Shown here: positions 7,912 through 21,102 of the stretch, in pieces | Numbering within the stretch: the first letter of the stretch is position 1 | How the letters are laid out: every line of letters starts with the position of its first letter | NCBI RefSeq assembly: GCF_041296385.1 | Contig: NW_027183960.1 | Coordinates: 1,287,001-1,351,000, forward strand | Length of the DNA stretch: 64,000 nucleotides | Source of the DNA: Aphelocoma coerulescens | Taxonomy: Eukaryota > Chordata > Aves > Passeriformes > Corvidae | Reading direction: 5' to 3' | Notes under the pieces: generated by a model | The model's database searches: none | The model's input: the letters and a program-made list of their open reading frames with translations, nothing else | What the model was told of the DNA's origin: nothing | Program-made: the position numbers and the translations under genes

Positions 7912-9114
7912 TGTGGACAAAGAAAACAAAGACAACTTGTAAGAAGAAAACCTGGAGCTTCTAGTTAGAAGAGAAAGGACTATTCAATCAAGGCAGAGCC
8001 AAGGGAGGAAACTTTCTAAAATGGAACAAGCAGCAGAAGCACAGCAGTATTGCAGAAGAAATTCCCCTCCCAGCACTTGGCTTAAGGAAAACGCCTGATG
8101 TTTCTGTGAGAGACATGAGTTCATGTCTACTATTGGGTACCAGACATCTGAACATTTAGACTATTGGCTTTCCAGGCTCACGCTATTCAAACCGGAAAGT
8201 GAAACTACTCTAACAGTAAGGATGATTGCAAGAAATGTTTCTGTTTACACCACGACTGCCGACCATGCATCATTCTTACCTTGCACCTGTCCAAAGGCCT
8301 TCCTCCGTCTGCGCTCCGGCAACTCTCACCCAGGCAAGGGCAGGGATAGAGGCTCTTGCCACAAGTAGCCCAAGCATGGACATCTTCCTCATCCTGCTAC
8401 TCTACTGCTGACGTCAGGGTATTCCCTGGAGCTGCAAACACCTGCCTTTGCTGCTCGAGGACCTTCTCTAGCATCATGCCAAACCCCTTCTCCTATGGCA
8501 GTGCTGCAGCATCCTGCGAGCCATGGACTGGAACTGGCACCTTCAGCATAGTTGCTCCTGGGAAACATCATTCAGCCATTCCCTTACTGCAATGAGCTGG
8601 ACTCCTACTCCTTTGCAAGGCTCTTCCTGGACAGGTGCATCCTCAGCAATGAGACGGTTCTGCTGAGAGCCATGGCTCTGAGGGAGGAGCCAGTCCTGTC
8701 CAAAGGCCTTCCTCTGACTCCACTCCTGCAGCTCTCACGGAGGCACTGGGAGCCTCGGACACTCTTGCCACAAGTAGCCCAAGCGGGGACATCTTCCTCA
8801 TCCTGCTCCTCCACTGCTGACGTCAGGGAATTCCCTGGAGCTCCTAAAATCTGCCTTTCCTGCTCGAGGATCGTGTCTGGCAGCTCTCTGAGCCTCTTCG
8901 CCTTTGGCAGCGCCACAGCATCCTGAGAGTCATATACTGGAAACTGGCAGCTACATGACACTTGCCGCTCCTAGGATGCTTTTCTCTGGGAAAATCTTCT
9001 TGCACACGACATTGCTCCAGTTTTTACTTCTAGGCCTTTCGTGGCCATCTGCATTCTCAGCCACAAGCAGGTTCTGATGATCGACATGGCTCTGGGAGAG
9101 CAGGGACTCCTGTC
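7912..9114 (+). repeat. Unit type h, long (1203 bp)
   Basis: h-specific GCAGTATTGC and GTGAGAGACATGAG in the LTR-like segment, GAAACATCATTCAG in the first module and TGGAAACTGGCAGCTAC in the second. Two intact CREs. The empty-site CCTGTC is at 8695-8700. Confidence 0.95.
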
Positions 9115-10317
9115 TGTGGACAAAGAAAACAAAGACAACTTGTAAGAAGAAAACCTGGAGCTTCTAGTTAGAAGACAAAGGACTATTCAAACAAGGCAGG
9201 GCCAAAGCAGGAAACTTTCTAAAATGGAACAAGCAGCAGAAGCACAGCAGTATTGCAGAAGAAATTCCCCTCCCAGCACTTGGCTTAAGGAAAACGCCTG
9301 ATGTTTCTGTGAGAGACATGAGTTCATGTCTACTATTGGGTACCAGACATCTGAACATTTAGACTATTGGCTTTCCAGGCTCACGCTATTCAAACCGGAA
9401 AGTGAAACTATTCTAACAGAAGGGATGATTGCAAGAAATGTTTCTGTTTACACCACGACTGCCGACCATCCATCATTCTTACCTTGCACCTGTCCAAAGG
9501 CCTTCCTCCATCTGCGCTCCGGCAACTCTCACCCAGGCAAGGGCAGGGATGGAGGCTCTTGCCACAAGTAGCCCAAGCGTGGACATCTTCCTCATCCTGC
9601 TACTCCACTGCTGACGTCAGGGTATTCCCTGGAGCTGCAAACACCTGCCTTTGCTGCTCGAGGACCTTCTCTAGCACCATGCAAAACCCCTTCTCCTATG
9701 GCAGTGCTGCAGCATCCTGCGAGCCACGGACTGGAACTGGCACCTCCAGCAAAGTTGCTCCTGGGAAACATCCCTCAGCCATTCCCTTACTGCAATGAGC
9801 TGGACTCCTACTCCTCTGCAATGCTCTTCCTGGACAGGTGCATCCTCAGCAATGAGACGGTTCTGCTGAGAGCCACGGCTCTGAGGGAGCAGCCAGTCCT
9901 GCCCAATGGTTGTCCTCCGTCACCAGTCCTGCAGCTCCCACGGAGGCACTGGGAGCCTTGGACACTCTTGCCACAAGTAGCCCAAGCGTGGACATCTTCC
10001 TCATCCTGCTCCTCCACTGCTGACGTCAGGGAATTCCCTGGTGCTCCCAACATCTGCCTTTCCTGCTCGAGGATCGTGTCTGGCAGCTCTCTGAGCCTCT
10101 TTGCCTTTGGCAGCGCCACAGCATCCTAGGAGTCATATACTGGCAACTGGCACCTCCAGGACACTTGCTGCTCCTAGGATGCTTTCCTCTGGGAAAATCT
10201 TCTTGGACACGTCCTTGCTCCAGTTTTTACTCCTAGTCCTTTCGTGGCCATCTGCATTCTCAGCCACAAGCAGCTTCTGATGATCGACATGGCTCTGGGA
10301 GAGCAGGGACTCCTGTC
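9115..10317 (+). repeat. Unit type a, long (1203 bp)
   Basis: Essentially the same as the a unit at 725. Two intact CREs. Confidence 0.95.
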
Positions 10318-11111
10318 TGTGGACAAAGAAAACAAAGACAACTTGTAAGAAGAAAACCTGGAGCTTCTAGTTAGAAAAAAAAGGACTATTCAATCAAGGC
10401 AGGGCCAAGGGAGGAAACTTTCTAAAATGGAACAAGCAGCAGAAGCACAGTAGTTTTGCAGAAGAAATTCCCCTCCCAGCACTTGGCTTAAGGAAAAAGC
10501 CTGATGTTTCTATGAGAGACTTGAGTTCATGTCTACTATTGGGTACCAGACATCTGAACATTTAGACTATTGGCTTTCCATGCTCACGCTATTCAAACCG
10601 GAAAGTGAAACTACTCTAACAGTAGGGATGATTGCAAGAAATGTTTCTGTTTACACCACGACTGCCGACCATGCATCATTCTTACCTTGCACCTGTCCAA
10701 AGGCCTTCCTCCGTCTGCGCTCCGGCAACTCTCACCCAGGCAAGGGCAAGGATGGAGGCTCTTGCCACAAGTAGCCCAAGCGTCGAGATCTTCCTCATCC
10801 TGCTCCGCCACTGCTGACATCAGGGAATTCCCTGGAGCTCCCAACATCTGCCTTTCCTGCTCGAGGATCGTGTCTGGCAGCTCTCTGAGCCTCTTCATCT
10901 TTGGCTGCGCCACAGCATCCTAGGAGTCATATACTGGCAACTGGCACCTCCAGTACACTTGCTGCTCCTAGGATGCTTTTCTCTGGGAAAATCTTCTTGC
11001 ATACGACCTTGCTCCAGATTTTACTTCTAGGTCTTTCGTGGCCATGTGCATCCGCGGCCACGAGCAGCTTCTGATGATCAACAGGGCTCTGGGAGAGCAG
11101 GGACTCCTGTC
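10318..11111 (+). repeat. Unit type b, short (794 bp)
   Basis: b unit with the eight-A run. It differs from the b unit at 1928 by GCGTCGAGATC in the flank and CCAGTACACTTG in the module, changes shared only with the b unit at 17913. CRE slot TGACATCA. Confidence 0.95.
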
Positions 11112-12314
11112 TGTGGACAAAGAAAACAAAGACAACTTGTAAGAAGAAAACCTGGAGCTTCTAGATAGAAGAGAAAGGACTATTCAATCAAGGCAGGGCC
11201 AAAGCAGGAAACTTTCTAAAATGGAACAAGCAGAAGAAGCAGAGCAGTTTTGCAGAAGAAATTCCCCTCCCAGCACTTGGCTTAATGAAAAAGCCTGATG
11301 TTGCTATGAGAGACTTGAGTTCATGTCTACTATTGGGGAGCAGACGTCTGAACATTTAGAGTATTGGCGCTCCAGGCTCACGCTATTCAAACCGGAAAGT
11401 GAAACTATTCTAACAGAAGGGATGATTGCAAGAAATGTTTCTGTTTACACCACAACTGCCGACCATCCATCATTCTTACCTTGCACCTGTCCAAAGGCCT
11501 TCCTCCATCTGCGCTCTGGCAACTCTCACCCAGGGTCGGGCAGGGATGGAGGCTCGTGCCACAAGTAGCCCAAGCGCGGACATCTTCCTCATCCTGATCT
11601 TCCACTGCTGACATCTAGGAATTCCCTGGAGCTGCAAACACTTGCCTTTGCTGCTCAAGGATCTTCTCTAGCACCATGCCAAATGCCTTCTCCTATGGCA
11701 GCGCTGCAGCATCCTGCGACTCACGGACTGGAACTGGCACCTCCAGCAAAGTTGCTCCTGGGAAACATCCCTCAGCCATTCCCTTACTGCAATGAGCTGG
11801 ACTCCTACTCCTCTGCAATGCTCTTCCTGGACAGGTGCATCCTCAGCAACGAGACGGTTCTGCTGAGAGCCGCGGCTCTGAGGGAGCAGCCAGTCCTGCC
11901 AAAAGGCCTTCCTCCGTCTCCAGTCCCGCAGCTCCCACGGAGGCACTGGGAGCCTTGGACACTCTTGCCACAAGTAGCCCAAGCGTGGACATCTTCCTCA
12001 TCCTGCTCCTCCACTGCTGACGTCAGGGAATTCCCTGGAGCTGCAAACACCTGCCTTTGCTGCTGGAGGATCATGTCTGGCAGCTCTCTGAGCCTCTTCA
12101 TCTTTGGCTGCGCCACAGCATCCTAGGAGTCATATACTGGCAACTGGCACCTCCAGGACACTTGCTGCTCCTAGGATGCTTTTCTCTGGGAAAATCTTCT
12201 TGCATACGACCTTGCTCCAGATTTTACTTCTAGGTCTTTCGTGGCCATGTGCATCCGCAGCCACAAGCAGCTTCTTATGATCGACATGGCTCTGGGAGAG
12301 CAGGGACTCCTGTC
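11112..12314 (+). repeat. Unit type c, long (1203 bp)
   Basis: Standard c unit; one intact CRE/kB composite, in the second module. Confidence 0.95.
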
Positions 12315-13507
12315 TGTGGACAAAGAAAACAAAGACAACTTGTAAGAAGAAAACCTGGAGCTTCTAGTTAGAAGAGAAAGGACTATTCAATCAAGGCAGA
12401 GCCAAGGGAGGAAACTTTCTAAAATGGAACAAGCAGCAGAAGCACAGCAGTATTGCAGAAGAAATTCCCCTCCCAGCACTTGGCTTAAGGAAAACGCCTG
12501 ATGTTTCTGTGAGAGACATGAGTTCATGTCTACTATTGGGTACCAGACATCTGAACATTTAGACTATTGGCTTTCCAGGCTCACGCTATTCAAACCGGAA
12601 AGTGAAACTACTCTAACAGTAAGGATGATTGCAAGAAATGTTTCTGTTTACACCACGACTGCCGACCATGCATCATTCTTACCTTGCACCTGTCCAAAGG
12701 CCTTCCTCCGTCTGCGCTCCGGCAACTCTCACCCAGGCAAGGGCAGGGATAGAGGCTCTTGCCACAAGTAGCCCAAGCATGGACATCTTCCTCATCCTGC
12801 TACTCTACTGCTGACGTCAGGGTATTCCCTGGAGCTGCAAACACCTGCCTTTGCTGCTCGAGGATCTTCTCTAGCACCATGCAAAACCCCTTCTCCTATG
12901 GCAGTGCTGCAGCATCCTGCGAGCCACGGACTGGAACTGGCACCTCCAGCAAAGTTGCTCCTGGGAAACATCCCTCAGCCATTCCCTTACTGCAATGAGC
13001 TGGACTCCTACTCCTCTGCAATGCTCTTCCTGGACAGGTGCATCCTCAGCAATGAGACAGTTCTGCTGAGAGCCACAGCTCTGAGGAAGCAGCCAGTCCT
13101 GCCCAATGGTTGTCCTCTGTCACCAGTCCTGCAGCTCCCACGGAGGCACTGGGAGCCTTGGACACTCTTGCCACAAGTAGCCCAAGCGTGGACATCTTCC
13201 TCATCCTGCTCCTCCACTGCTGACGTCAGGGAATTCCCTGGTGCTCCCAACATCTGCCTTTCCTGCTGGAGGATCGTGTCTGGCAGATCTCTGAGCCTCT
13301 TTGCCTTTGGCAGCGCCAGAGCATCCTAGGAGTCATATACTGGCAACTGGCACCTCCAGGACACTTGCTGCTCCTAGGATGCTTTCCTCTAGGAAAAACT
13401 TCTTGCACACGTCCTTGCTCCAGTTTTTACTCCTAGGCCATCTGCATTCTCAGCCACAAGAAGCTTCTGATGATCGACATGGCTCTGGGAGAGCAGGGAC
13501 TCCTGTC
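12315..13507 (+). repeat. Unit h/e hybrid, long with 10-bp deletion (1193 bp)
   Basis: The LTR-like segment and the start of the first module are h-type (GCAGTATTGC, GGGATAGAGG, AAGCATGGAC). From about 12863 (GAGGATCTTC, then CACCATGCAAAACC) it is e-type, including the 10-bp deletion. Two intact CREs. Confidence 0.9.
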
Positions 13508-14302
13508 TGTGGACAAAGAAAACAAAGACAACTTGTAAGATTAAAACCTGGAGCTTCTAGTTAGAAGAGAAAGGACAATTCAATCAAGGCAGGGCCAAAG
13601 CAGGAAACTTTCTAAAATGGAACAAGCAGCAGAAGCACAGTAGTTTTGCAGAAGAAATTCCCCTCCCCGCACTTGGCTTAAGGAAAAAGCCTGATGTTTC
13701 TATGAGAGACTTGAGTTCATGTCTACTATTGGATAGCAGACATCTGAACATTTAGACTACTGGCTTTCCAGGCTCACGCAATTCAAACCGGAATGTCAAA
13801 CTATTTCAAAAGCTAGAGATGCTTCGAAGAAATGTTTCTGTATTCACCACAACTGGGGACCATGCATCATTCTTACCTTGCACCTGTCCAAAGGCCTTCC
13901 TCCGTCTCCAGTCCTGCCGCTCTCACGGAGGCACTGGGAGCCTTGGACACTCTTGCCACAAGTAGCCCAAGCGTGGACATCTTCCTCATCCTGCTCCTCC
14001 ACTGCTGACGTCAGGGAATTCCCTGGAGCTCCAAACATCTGCCTTTCCAGCTGGAGGATCATGTCTGGCAGCTCTCTGAGCCTCTTCACCTTTGGCAGCG
14101 CCACAGCATCCTAGGAGTCATATACTGGCAACTGGCACCTCCAGGACACTTGCTGCTCCTAGGATGCTTTTCTCTGGGAAAATCTTCTTGCACACGACAT
14201 TGCTGCCGATTTTACTTCTAGGCCTTTCGTGGCCATCTGCATCCTCAGCCACAAGCAGCTTCTGATGATCAACAGGGCTCTGGGAGAGCAGGGACTCCTG
14301 TC
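13508..14302 (+). repeat. Unit type f, short (795 bp)
   Basis: Standard f unit; one intact CRE/kB composite. Confidence 0.95.
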
Positions 14303-15506
14303 TGTGGACAAAGAAAACAAAGACAACTTGTAAGAAGAAAACCTGGAGCTTCTAGTTAGAAGACAAAGGACTATTCAATCAAGGCAGGGCCAAAGCAGGA
14401 AACTTTCTAAAATGAAACAAGCAGCAGAAGCAGAGCAGTTTTGCAGAAGAAATTCCCCTCCCAGCACTTGGCTTAAGGAAAAAGCCTGATGTTTCTATGA
14501 GAGACTTGAGTTCATGTCTACTATTGGGTACCAGACATCTGAACATTTAGACTATTGGCTTTCCAGGCTCACACTATTCAAACCGGAAAGTGAAACTACT
14601 CTAAAAGCTAGAGGCGATTGCAAGAAATGTTTCTGCTCACACCACGACTGCCGACCATGCATCATTCTTACCTTGCACCTGTCCAAAGGCCTTCCTCCGT
14701 CTGCGCTCTGGCAACTCTCACCCAAGCTCGGGCAGGGATGGAGGCTCTTGCCACAAGTAGCCCAAGCCTGGAGATATTCCTCATCCTGATCTTCCACTGC
14801 TGACATCTAGGAATTCCCTGGAGCTGCAAACACTTGCCTTTGCTGCTCGAGGATCTTCTCTAGCACCATGCCAAATGCCTTCTCCTATGGCAGTGCTGCA
14901 GCATCCTGCGAGCCATGGACTGGAACTGGCACCTTCAGCATAGTTGCTCCTGGGAAACATCCTTCAGCCATTCCCTTACTGCAATGAGCTGGACTCCTAC
15001 ACCTTTGCAAGGCTCTTCCTGGATAGGTGCATCCTCAGCAATGAGACGGTTCTGCTGAGAGCCACGGCTCTGAGGGAGCAGCCAGTCCTGCCCAAAGGCC
15101 TTCCTCCGTCACCAGTCCTGCAGCTCCCACGGAGGCACTGGGAGCCCTGGACACTCTTGCCACAAGTAGCCCAAGCGTCGAGATCTTCCTCATCCTGCTC
15201 CTCCACTGCTGACATCAGGGAATTCCCTGGAGCTCCCAACATCTGCCTTTCCTGCTCGAGGATCGTGTCTGGCAGCTCTCTGAGCCTCTTACACTTTGGA
15301 AGCGCAACAGCATCCTAGGAGTCATATACTGGCAACTGGCACCTCCAGGACACTTGCTGCTCCTAGGATGCTTTTCTCTGGGAAAATCTTCTTGCACACA
15401 ACCTTGCTGCAGATTTTACTTCTAGGCCTTTTGTGGCCATCTGCATCCGCAGCCACAAGCAGCTTCTGATGATCGACATGGCTCTGGGAGAGCAGGGACT
15501 CCTGTC
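14303..15506 (+). repeat. Unit type g, long (1204 bp)
   Basis: Standard g unit with AAAATGAAACAAGC in the LTR-like segment and CCAAATGCC in the first module, both shared with the g unit at 21898. No intact CRE. Confidence 0.95.
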
Positions 15507-16709
15507 TGTGGACAAAGAAAACAAAGACAACTTGTAAGAAGAAAACCTGGAGCTTCTAGTTAGAAGAGAAAGGACTATTCAATCAAGGCAGAGCCAAGGG
15601 AGGAAACTTTCTAAAATGGAACAAGCAGCAGAAGCACAGCAGTATTGCAGAAGAAATTCCCCTCCCAGCACTTGGCTTAAGGAAAACGCCTGATGTTTCT
15701 GTGAGAGACATGAGTTCATGTCTACTATTGGGTACCAGACATCTGAACATTTAGACTATTGGCTTTCCAGGCTCACGCTATTCAAACCGGAAAGTGAAAC
15801 TACTCTAACAGTAAGGATGATTGCAAGAAATGTTTCTGTTTACACCACGACTGCCGACCATGCATCATTCTTACCTTGCACCTGTCCAAAGGCCTTCCTC
15901 CGTCTGCGCTCCGGCAACTCTCACCCAGGCAAGGGCAGGGATAGAGGCTCTTGCCACAAGTAGCCCAAGCATGGACATCTTCCTCATCCTGCTACTCTAC
16001 TGCTGACGTCAGGGTATTCCCTGGAGCTGCAAACACCTGCCTTTGCTGCTCGAGGACCTTCTCTAGCATCATGCCAAACCCCTTCTCCTATGGCAGTGCT
16101 GCAGCATCCTGCGAGCCATGGACTGGAACTGGCACCTTCAGCATAGTTGCTCCTGGGAAACATCATTCAGCCATTCCCTTACTGCAATGAGCTGGACTCC
16201 TACTCCTCTGCAAGGCTCTTCCTGGACAGGTGCATCCTCAGCAATGAGACGGTTCTGCTGAGAGCCATGGCTCTGAGGGAGGAGCCAGTCCTGTCCAAAG
16301 GCCTTCCTCTGACTCCACTCCTGCAGCTCTCACGGAGGCACTGGGAGCCTTGGACACTCTTGCCACAAGTAGCCCAAGCGTGGACATCTTCCTCATCCTG
16401 CTCCTCCACTGCTGACGTCAGGGAATTCCCTGGAGCTCCTAAAATCTGCCTTTCCTGCTGGAGGATCGTGTCTGGCAGCTCTCTGATCCTCTTCGCCTTT
16501 GGCAGCGCCACAGCATCCTGAGAGTCATATACTGGAAACTGGCAGCTACATGACACTTGCCGCTCCTAGGATGCTTTTCTCTGGGAAAATCTTCTTGGAC
16601 ACGACATTGCTCCAGTTTTTACTTCTAGGCCTTTCGTGGCCATCTGCATTCTCAGCCACAAGCAGCTTCTGATGATCGACATGGCTCTGGGAGAGCAGGG
16701 ACTCCTGTC
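15507..16709 (+). repeat. Unit type h, long (1203 bp)
   Basis: h unit with the CTGGAGGATCG...CTGATCCTC second-module form, the same form as the partial unit at 1. Two intact CREs. Confidence 0.95.
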
Positions 16710-17912
16710 TGTGGACAAAGAAAACAAAGACAACTTGTAAGAAGAAAACCTGGAGCTTCTAGTTAGAAGACAAAGGACTATTCAAACAAGGCCGGGCCAA
16801 AGCAGGAAACTTTCAAAAATGGAACAAGCAGCAGAAGCACAGCAGTATTGCAGAAGAAATTCCCCTCCCAGCACTTGGCTTAAGGAAAACGCCTGATGTT
16901 TCTGTGAGAGACATGAGTTCATGTCTACTATTGGGTACCAGACATCTGAACATTTAGACTATTGGCTTTCCAATCTCACGCTATTCAAACCGGAAAGTGA
17001 AACTATTCTAACAGAAGGGATGATTGCAAGAAATGTTTCTGTTTACACCACGACTGCCGACCATCCATCATTCTTACCTTGCACCTGTCCAAAGGCCTTC
17101 CTCCATCTGCGCTCCGGCAACTCTCACCCAGGCAAGGGCAGGGATGGAGGCTCTTGCCACAAGTAGCCCAAGCGTGGACATCTTCCTCATCCTGCTACTC
17201 CACTGCTGACGTCAGGGTATTCCCTGGAGCTGCAAACACCTGCCTTTGCTGCTCGAGGACCTTCTCTAGCACCATGCAAAACCCCTTCTCCTATGGCAGT
17301 GCTGCAGCATCCTGCGAGCCACGGACTGGAACTGGCACCTCCAGCAAAGTTGCTCCTGGGAAACATCCCTCAGCCATTCCCTTACTGCAATGAGCTGGAC
17401 TCCTACTCCTCTGCAAGGCTCTTCCTGGACAGGTGCATCCTCAGCAATGAGACGGTTCTGCTGAGAGCCATGGCTCTGAGGGAGCAGCCAGTCCTGTCAA
17501 AAGGCCTTCCTCTGACTCCACTCCTGCAGCTCTCACGGAGGCACTGGGAGCCTTGGACACTCTTGCCACAAGTAGCCCAAGCGTGGACATCTTCCTCATC
17601 CTGCTCCTCCATTGCTGACGTCAGGGAATTCCCTGGTGCTCCCAACATCTGCCTTTCCTGCTCGAGGATCGTGTCTGGCAGCTCTCTGAGCCTCTTTGCC
17701 TTTGGCAGCGCCACAGCATCCTAGGAGTCATATACTGGCAACTGGCACCTCCAGGACACTTGCTGCTCCTAGGATGCTTTCCTCTGGGAAAATCTTCTTG
17801 GACACGTCCTTGCTCCAGTTTTTACTCCTAGTCCTTTCGTGGCCATCTGCATTCTCAGCCACAAGCAGCTTCTGATGATCGACATGGCTCTGGGAGAGCA
17901 GGGACTCCTGTC
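16710..17912 (+). repeat. Unit type a', long (1203 bp), a with h-like tract
   Basis: a-type at both ends, but from about 17415 to 17540 the first module is h-like (CTGCAAGGCTC, GCCATGGCTC, CTGACTCCACTCC). It carries CCTGTC at the empty site (17493-17498). Two intact CREs. A private CCAATCTCACG lies in the LTR-like segment. Confidence 0.9.
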
Positions 17913-18706
17913 TGTGGACAAAGAAAACAAAGACAACTTGTAAGAAGAAAACCTGGAGCTTCTAGTTAGAAAAAAAAGGACTATTCAATCAAGGCAGGGC
18001 CAAGGGAGGAAACTTTCTAAAATGGAACAAGCAGCAGAAGCACAGTAGTTTTGCAGAAGAAATTCCCCTCCCAGCACTTGGCTTAAGGAAAAAGCCTGAT
18101 GTTTCTATGAGAGACTTGAGTTCATGTCTACTATTGGGTACCAGACATCTGAACATTTAGACTATTGGCTTTCCATGCTCACGCTATTCAAACCGGAAAG
18201 TGAAACTACTCTAACAGTAGGGATGATTGCAAGAAATGTTTCTGTTTACACCACGACTGCCGACCATGCATCATTCTTACCTTGCACCTGTCCAAAGGCC
18301 TTCCTCCGTCTGCGCTCCGGCAACTCTCACCCAGGCAAGGGCAAGGATGGAGGCTCTTGCCACAAGTAGCCCAAGCGTCGAGATCTTCCTCATCCTGCTC
18401 CGCCACTGCTGACATCAGGGAATTCCCTGGAGCTCCCAACATCTGCCTTTCCTGCTCGAGGATCGTGTCTGGCAGCTCTCTGAGCCTCTTCATCTTTGGC
18501 TGCGCCACAGCATCCTAGGAGTCATATACTGGCAACTGGCACCTCCAGTACACTTGCTGCTCCTAGGATGCTTTTCTCTGGGAAAATCTTCTTGCATACG
18601 ACCTTGCTCCAGATTTTACTTCTAGGTCTTTCGTGGCCATGTGCATCCGCGGCCACGAGCAGCTTGTGATGATCAACAGGGCTCTGGGAGAGCAGGGACT
18701 CCTGTC
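17913..18706 (+). repeat. Unit type b, short (794 bp)
   Basis: Shares GCGTCGAGATC and CCAGTACACTTG with the b unit at 10318; private AGCTTGTGATG near 18662. CRE slot TGACATCA. Confidence 0.95.
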
Positions 18707-19909
18707 TGTGGACAAAGAAAACAAAGACAACTTGTAAGAAGAAAACCTGGAGCTTCTAGATAGAAGAGAAAGGACTATTCAATCAAGGCAGGGCCAAAGC
18801 AGGAAACTTTCTAAAATGGAACAAGCAGAAGAAGCAGAGCAGTTTTGCAGAAGAAATTCCCCTCCCAGCACTTGGCTTAATGAAAAAGCCTGATGTTGCT
18901 ATGAGAGACTTGAGTTCATGTCTACTATTGGGGAGCAGACGTCTGAACATTTAGAGTATTGGCGCTCCAGGCTCACGCTATTCAAACCGGAAAGTGAAAC
19001 TATTCTAACAGAAGGGATGATTGCAAGAAATGTTTCTGTTTACACCACAACTGCCGACCATCCATCATTCTTACCTTGCACCTGTCCAAAGGCCTTCCTC
19101 CATCTGCGCTCTGGCAACTCTCACCCAGGGTCGGGCAGGGATGGAGGCTCGTGCCACAAGTAGCCCAAGCGCGGACATCTTCCTCATCCTGATCTTCCAC
19201 TGCTGACATCTAGGAATTCCCTGGAGCTGCAAACACTTGCCTTTGCTGCTCAAGGATCTTCTCTAGCACCATGCCAAATGCCTTCTCCTATGGCAGCGCT
19301 GCAGCATCCTGCGACTCACGGACTGGAACTGGCACCTCCAGCAAAGTTGCTCCTGGGAAACATCCCTCAGCCATTCCCTTACTGCAATGAGCTGGACTCC
19401 TACTCCTCTGCAATGCTCTTCCTGGACAGGTGCATCCTCAGCAACGAGACGGTTCTGCTGAGAGCCGCGGCTCTGAGGGAGCAGCCAGTCCTGCCAAAAG
19501 GCCTTCCTCCGTCTCCAGTCCCGCAGCTCCCACGGAGGCACTGGGAGCCTTGGACACTCTTGCCACAAGTAGCCCAAGCGTGGACATCTTCCTCATCCTG
19601 CTCCTCCACTGCTGACGTCAGGGAATTCCCTGGAGCTGCAAACACCTGCCTTTGCTGCTGGAGGATCATGTCTGGCAGCTCTCTGAGCCTCTTCATCTTT
19701 GGCTGCGCCACAGCATCCTAGGAGTCATATACTGGCAACTGGCACCTCCAGGACACTTGCTGCTCCTAGGATGCTTTTCTCTGGGAAAATCTTCTTGCAT
19801 ACGACCTTGCTCCAGATTTTACTTCTAGGTCTTTCGTGGCCATGTGCATCCGCAGCCACAAGCAGCTTCTTATGATCGACATGGCTCTGGGAGAGCAGGG
19901 ACTCCTGTC
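18707..19909 (+). repeat. Unit type c, long (1203 bp)
   Basis: Standard c unit; one intact CRE/kB composite. It shares CTTCTTATGATCG with the c unit at 11112. Confidence 0.95.
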
Positions 19910-21102
19910 TGTGGACAAAGAAAACAAAGACAACTTGTAAGAAGAAAACCTGGAGCTTCTAGTTAGAAGAGAAAGGACTATTCAATCAAGGCAGAGCCAA
20001 GGGAGGAAACTTTCTAAAATGGAACAAGCAGCAGAAGCACAGCAGTATTGCAGAAGAAATTCCCCTCCCAGCACTTGGCTTAAGGAAAACGCCTGATGTT
20101 TCTGTGAGAGACATGAGTTCATGTCTACTATTGGGTACCAGACATCTGAACATTTAGACTATTGGCTTTCCAGGCTCACGCTATTCAAACCGGAAAGTGA
20201 AACTACTCTAACAGTAAGGATGATTGCAAGAAATGTTTCTGTTTACACCACGACTGCCGACCATGCATCATTCTTACCTTGCACCTGTCCAAAGGCCTTC
20301 CTCCGTCTGCGCTCCGGCAACTCTCACCCAGGCAAGGGCAGGGATAGAGGCTCTTGCCACAAGTAGCCCAAGCATGGACATCTTCCTCATCCTGCTACTC
20401 TACTGCTGACGTCAGGGTATTCCCTGGAGCTGCAAACACCTGCCTTTGCTGCTCGAGGATCTTCTCTAGCACCATGCAAAACCCCTTCTCCTATGGCAGT
20501 GCTGCAGCATCCTGCGAGCCACGGACTGGAACTGGCACCTCCAGCAAAGTTGCTCCTGGGAAACATCCCTCAGCCATTCCCTTACTGCAATGAGCTGGAC
20601 TCCTACTCCTCTGCAATGCTCTTCCTGGACAGGTGCATCCTCAGCAATGAGACAGTTCTGCTGAGAGCCACAGCTCTGAGGAAGCAGCCAGTCCTGCCCA
20701 ATGGTTGTCCTCTGTCACCAGTCCTGCAGCTCCCACGGAGGCACTGGGAGCCTTGGACACTCTTGCCACAAGTAGCCCAAGCGTGGACATCTTCCTCATC
20801 CTGCTCCTCCACTGCTGACGTCAGGGAATTCCCTGGTGCTCCCAACATCTGCCTTTCCTGCTGGAGGATCGTGTCTGGCAGATCTCTGAGCCTCTTTGCC
20901 TTTGGCAGCGCCAGAGCATCCTAGGAGTCATATACTGGCAACTGGCACCTCCAGGACACTTGCTGCTCCTAGGATGCTTTCCTCTAGGAAAAACTTCTTG
21001 CACACGTCCTTGCTCCAGTTTTTACTCCTAGGCCATCTGCATTCTCAGCCACAAGAAGCTTCTGATGATCGACATGGCTCTGGGAGAGCAGGGACTCCTG
21101 TC
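19910..21102 (+). repeat. Unit h/e hybrid, long with 10-bp deletion (1193 bp)
   Basis: Same hybrid junction as the unit at 12315, hence the same ancestral exchange. Two intact CREs. Confidence 0.9.

Larger units (their letters stand above)
725..9114 (+). repeat. Higher-order repeat, full 8-unit period a-b-c-d-e-f-g-h
   Basis: The block is 8390 bp and contains units of 1203, 794, 1203, 795, 1193, 795, 1204 and 1203 bp. The start of the window (1) matches position 8391 onward, so the same period also precedes it. This is the most complete period and serves as the reference order. Confidence 0.85.
9115..16709 (+). repeat. Higher-order repeat, 7-unit period (d+e replaced by h/e hybrid)
   Basis: The block is 7595 bp with order a-b-c-(h/e)-f-g-h. 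Compared with the 8-unit period it is shorter by 795 bp, exactly one short unit, as expected if one unequal crossover fused an h-type 5' part to an e-type 3' part. Confidence 0.85.
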
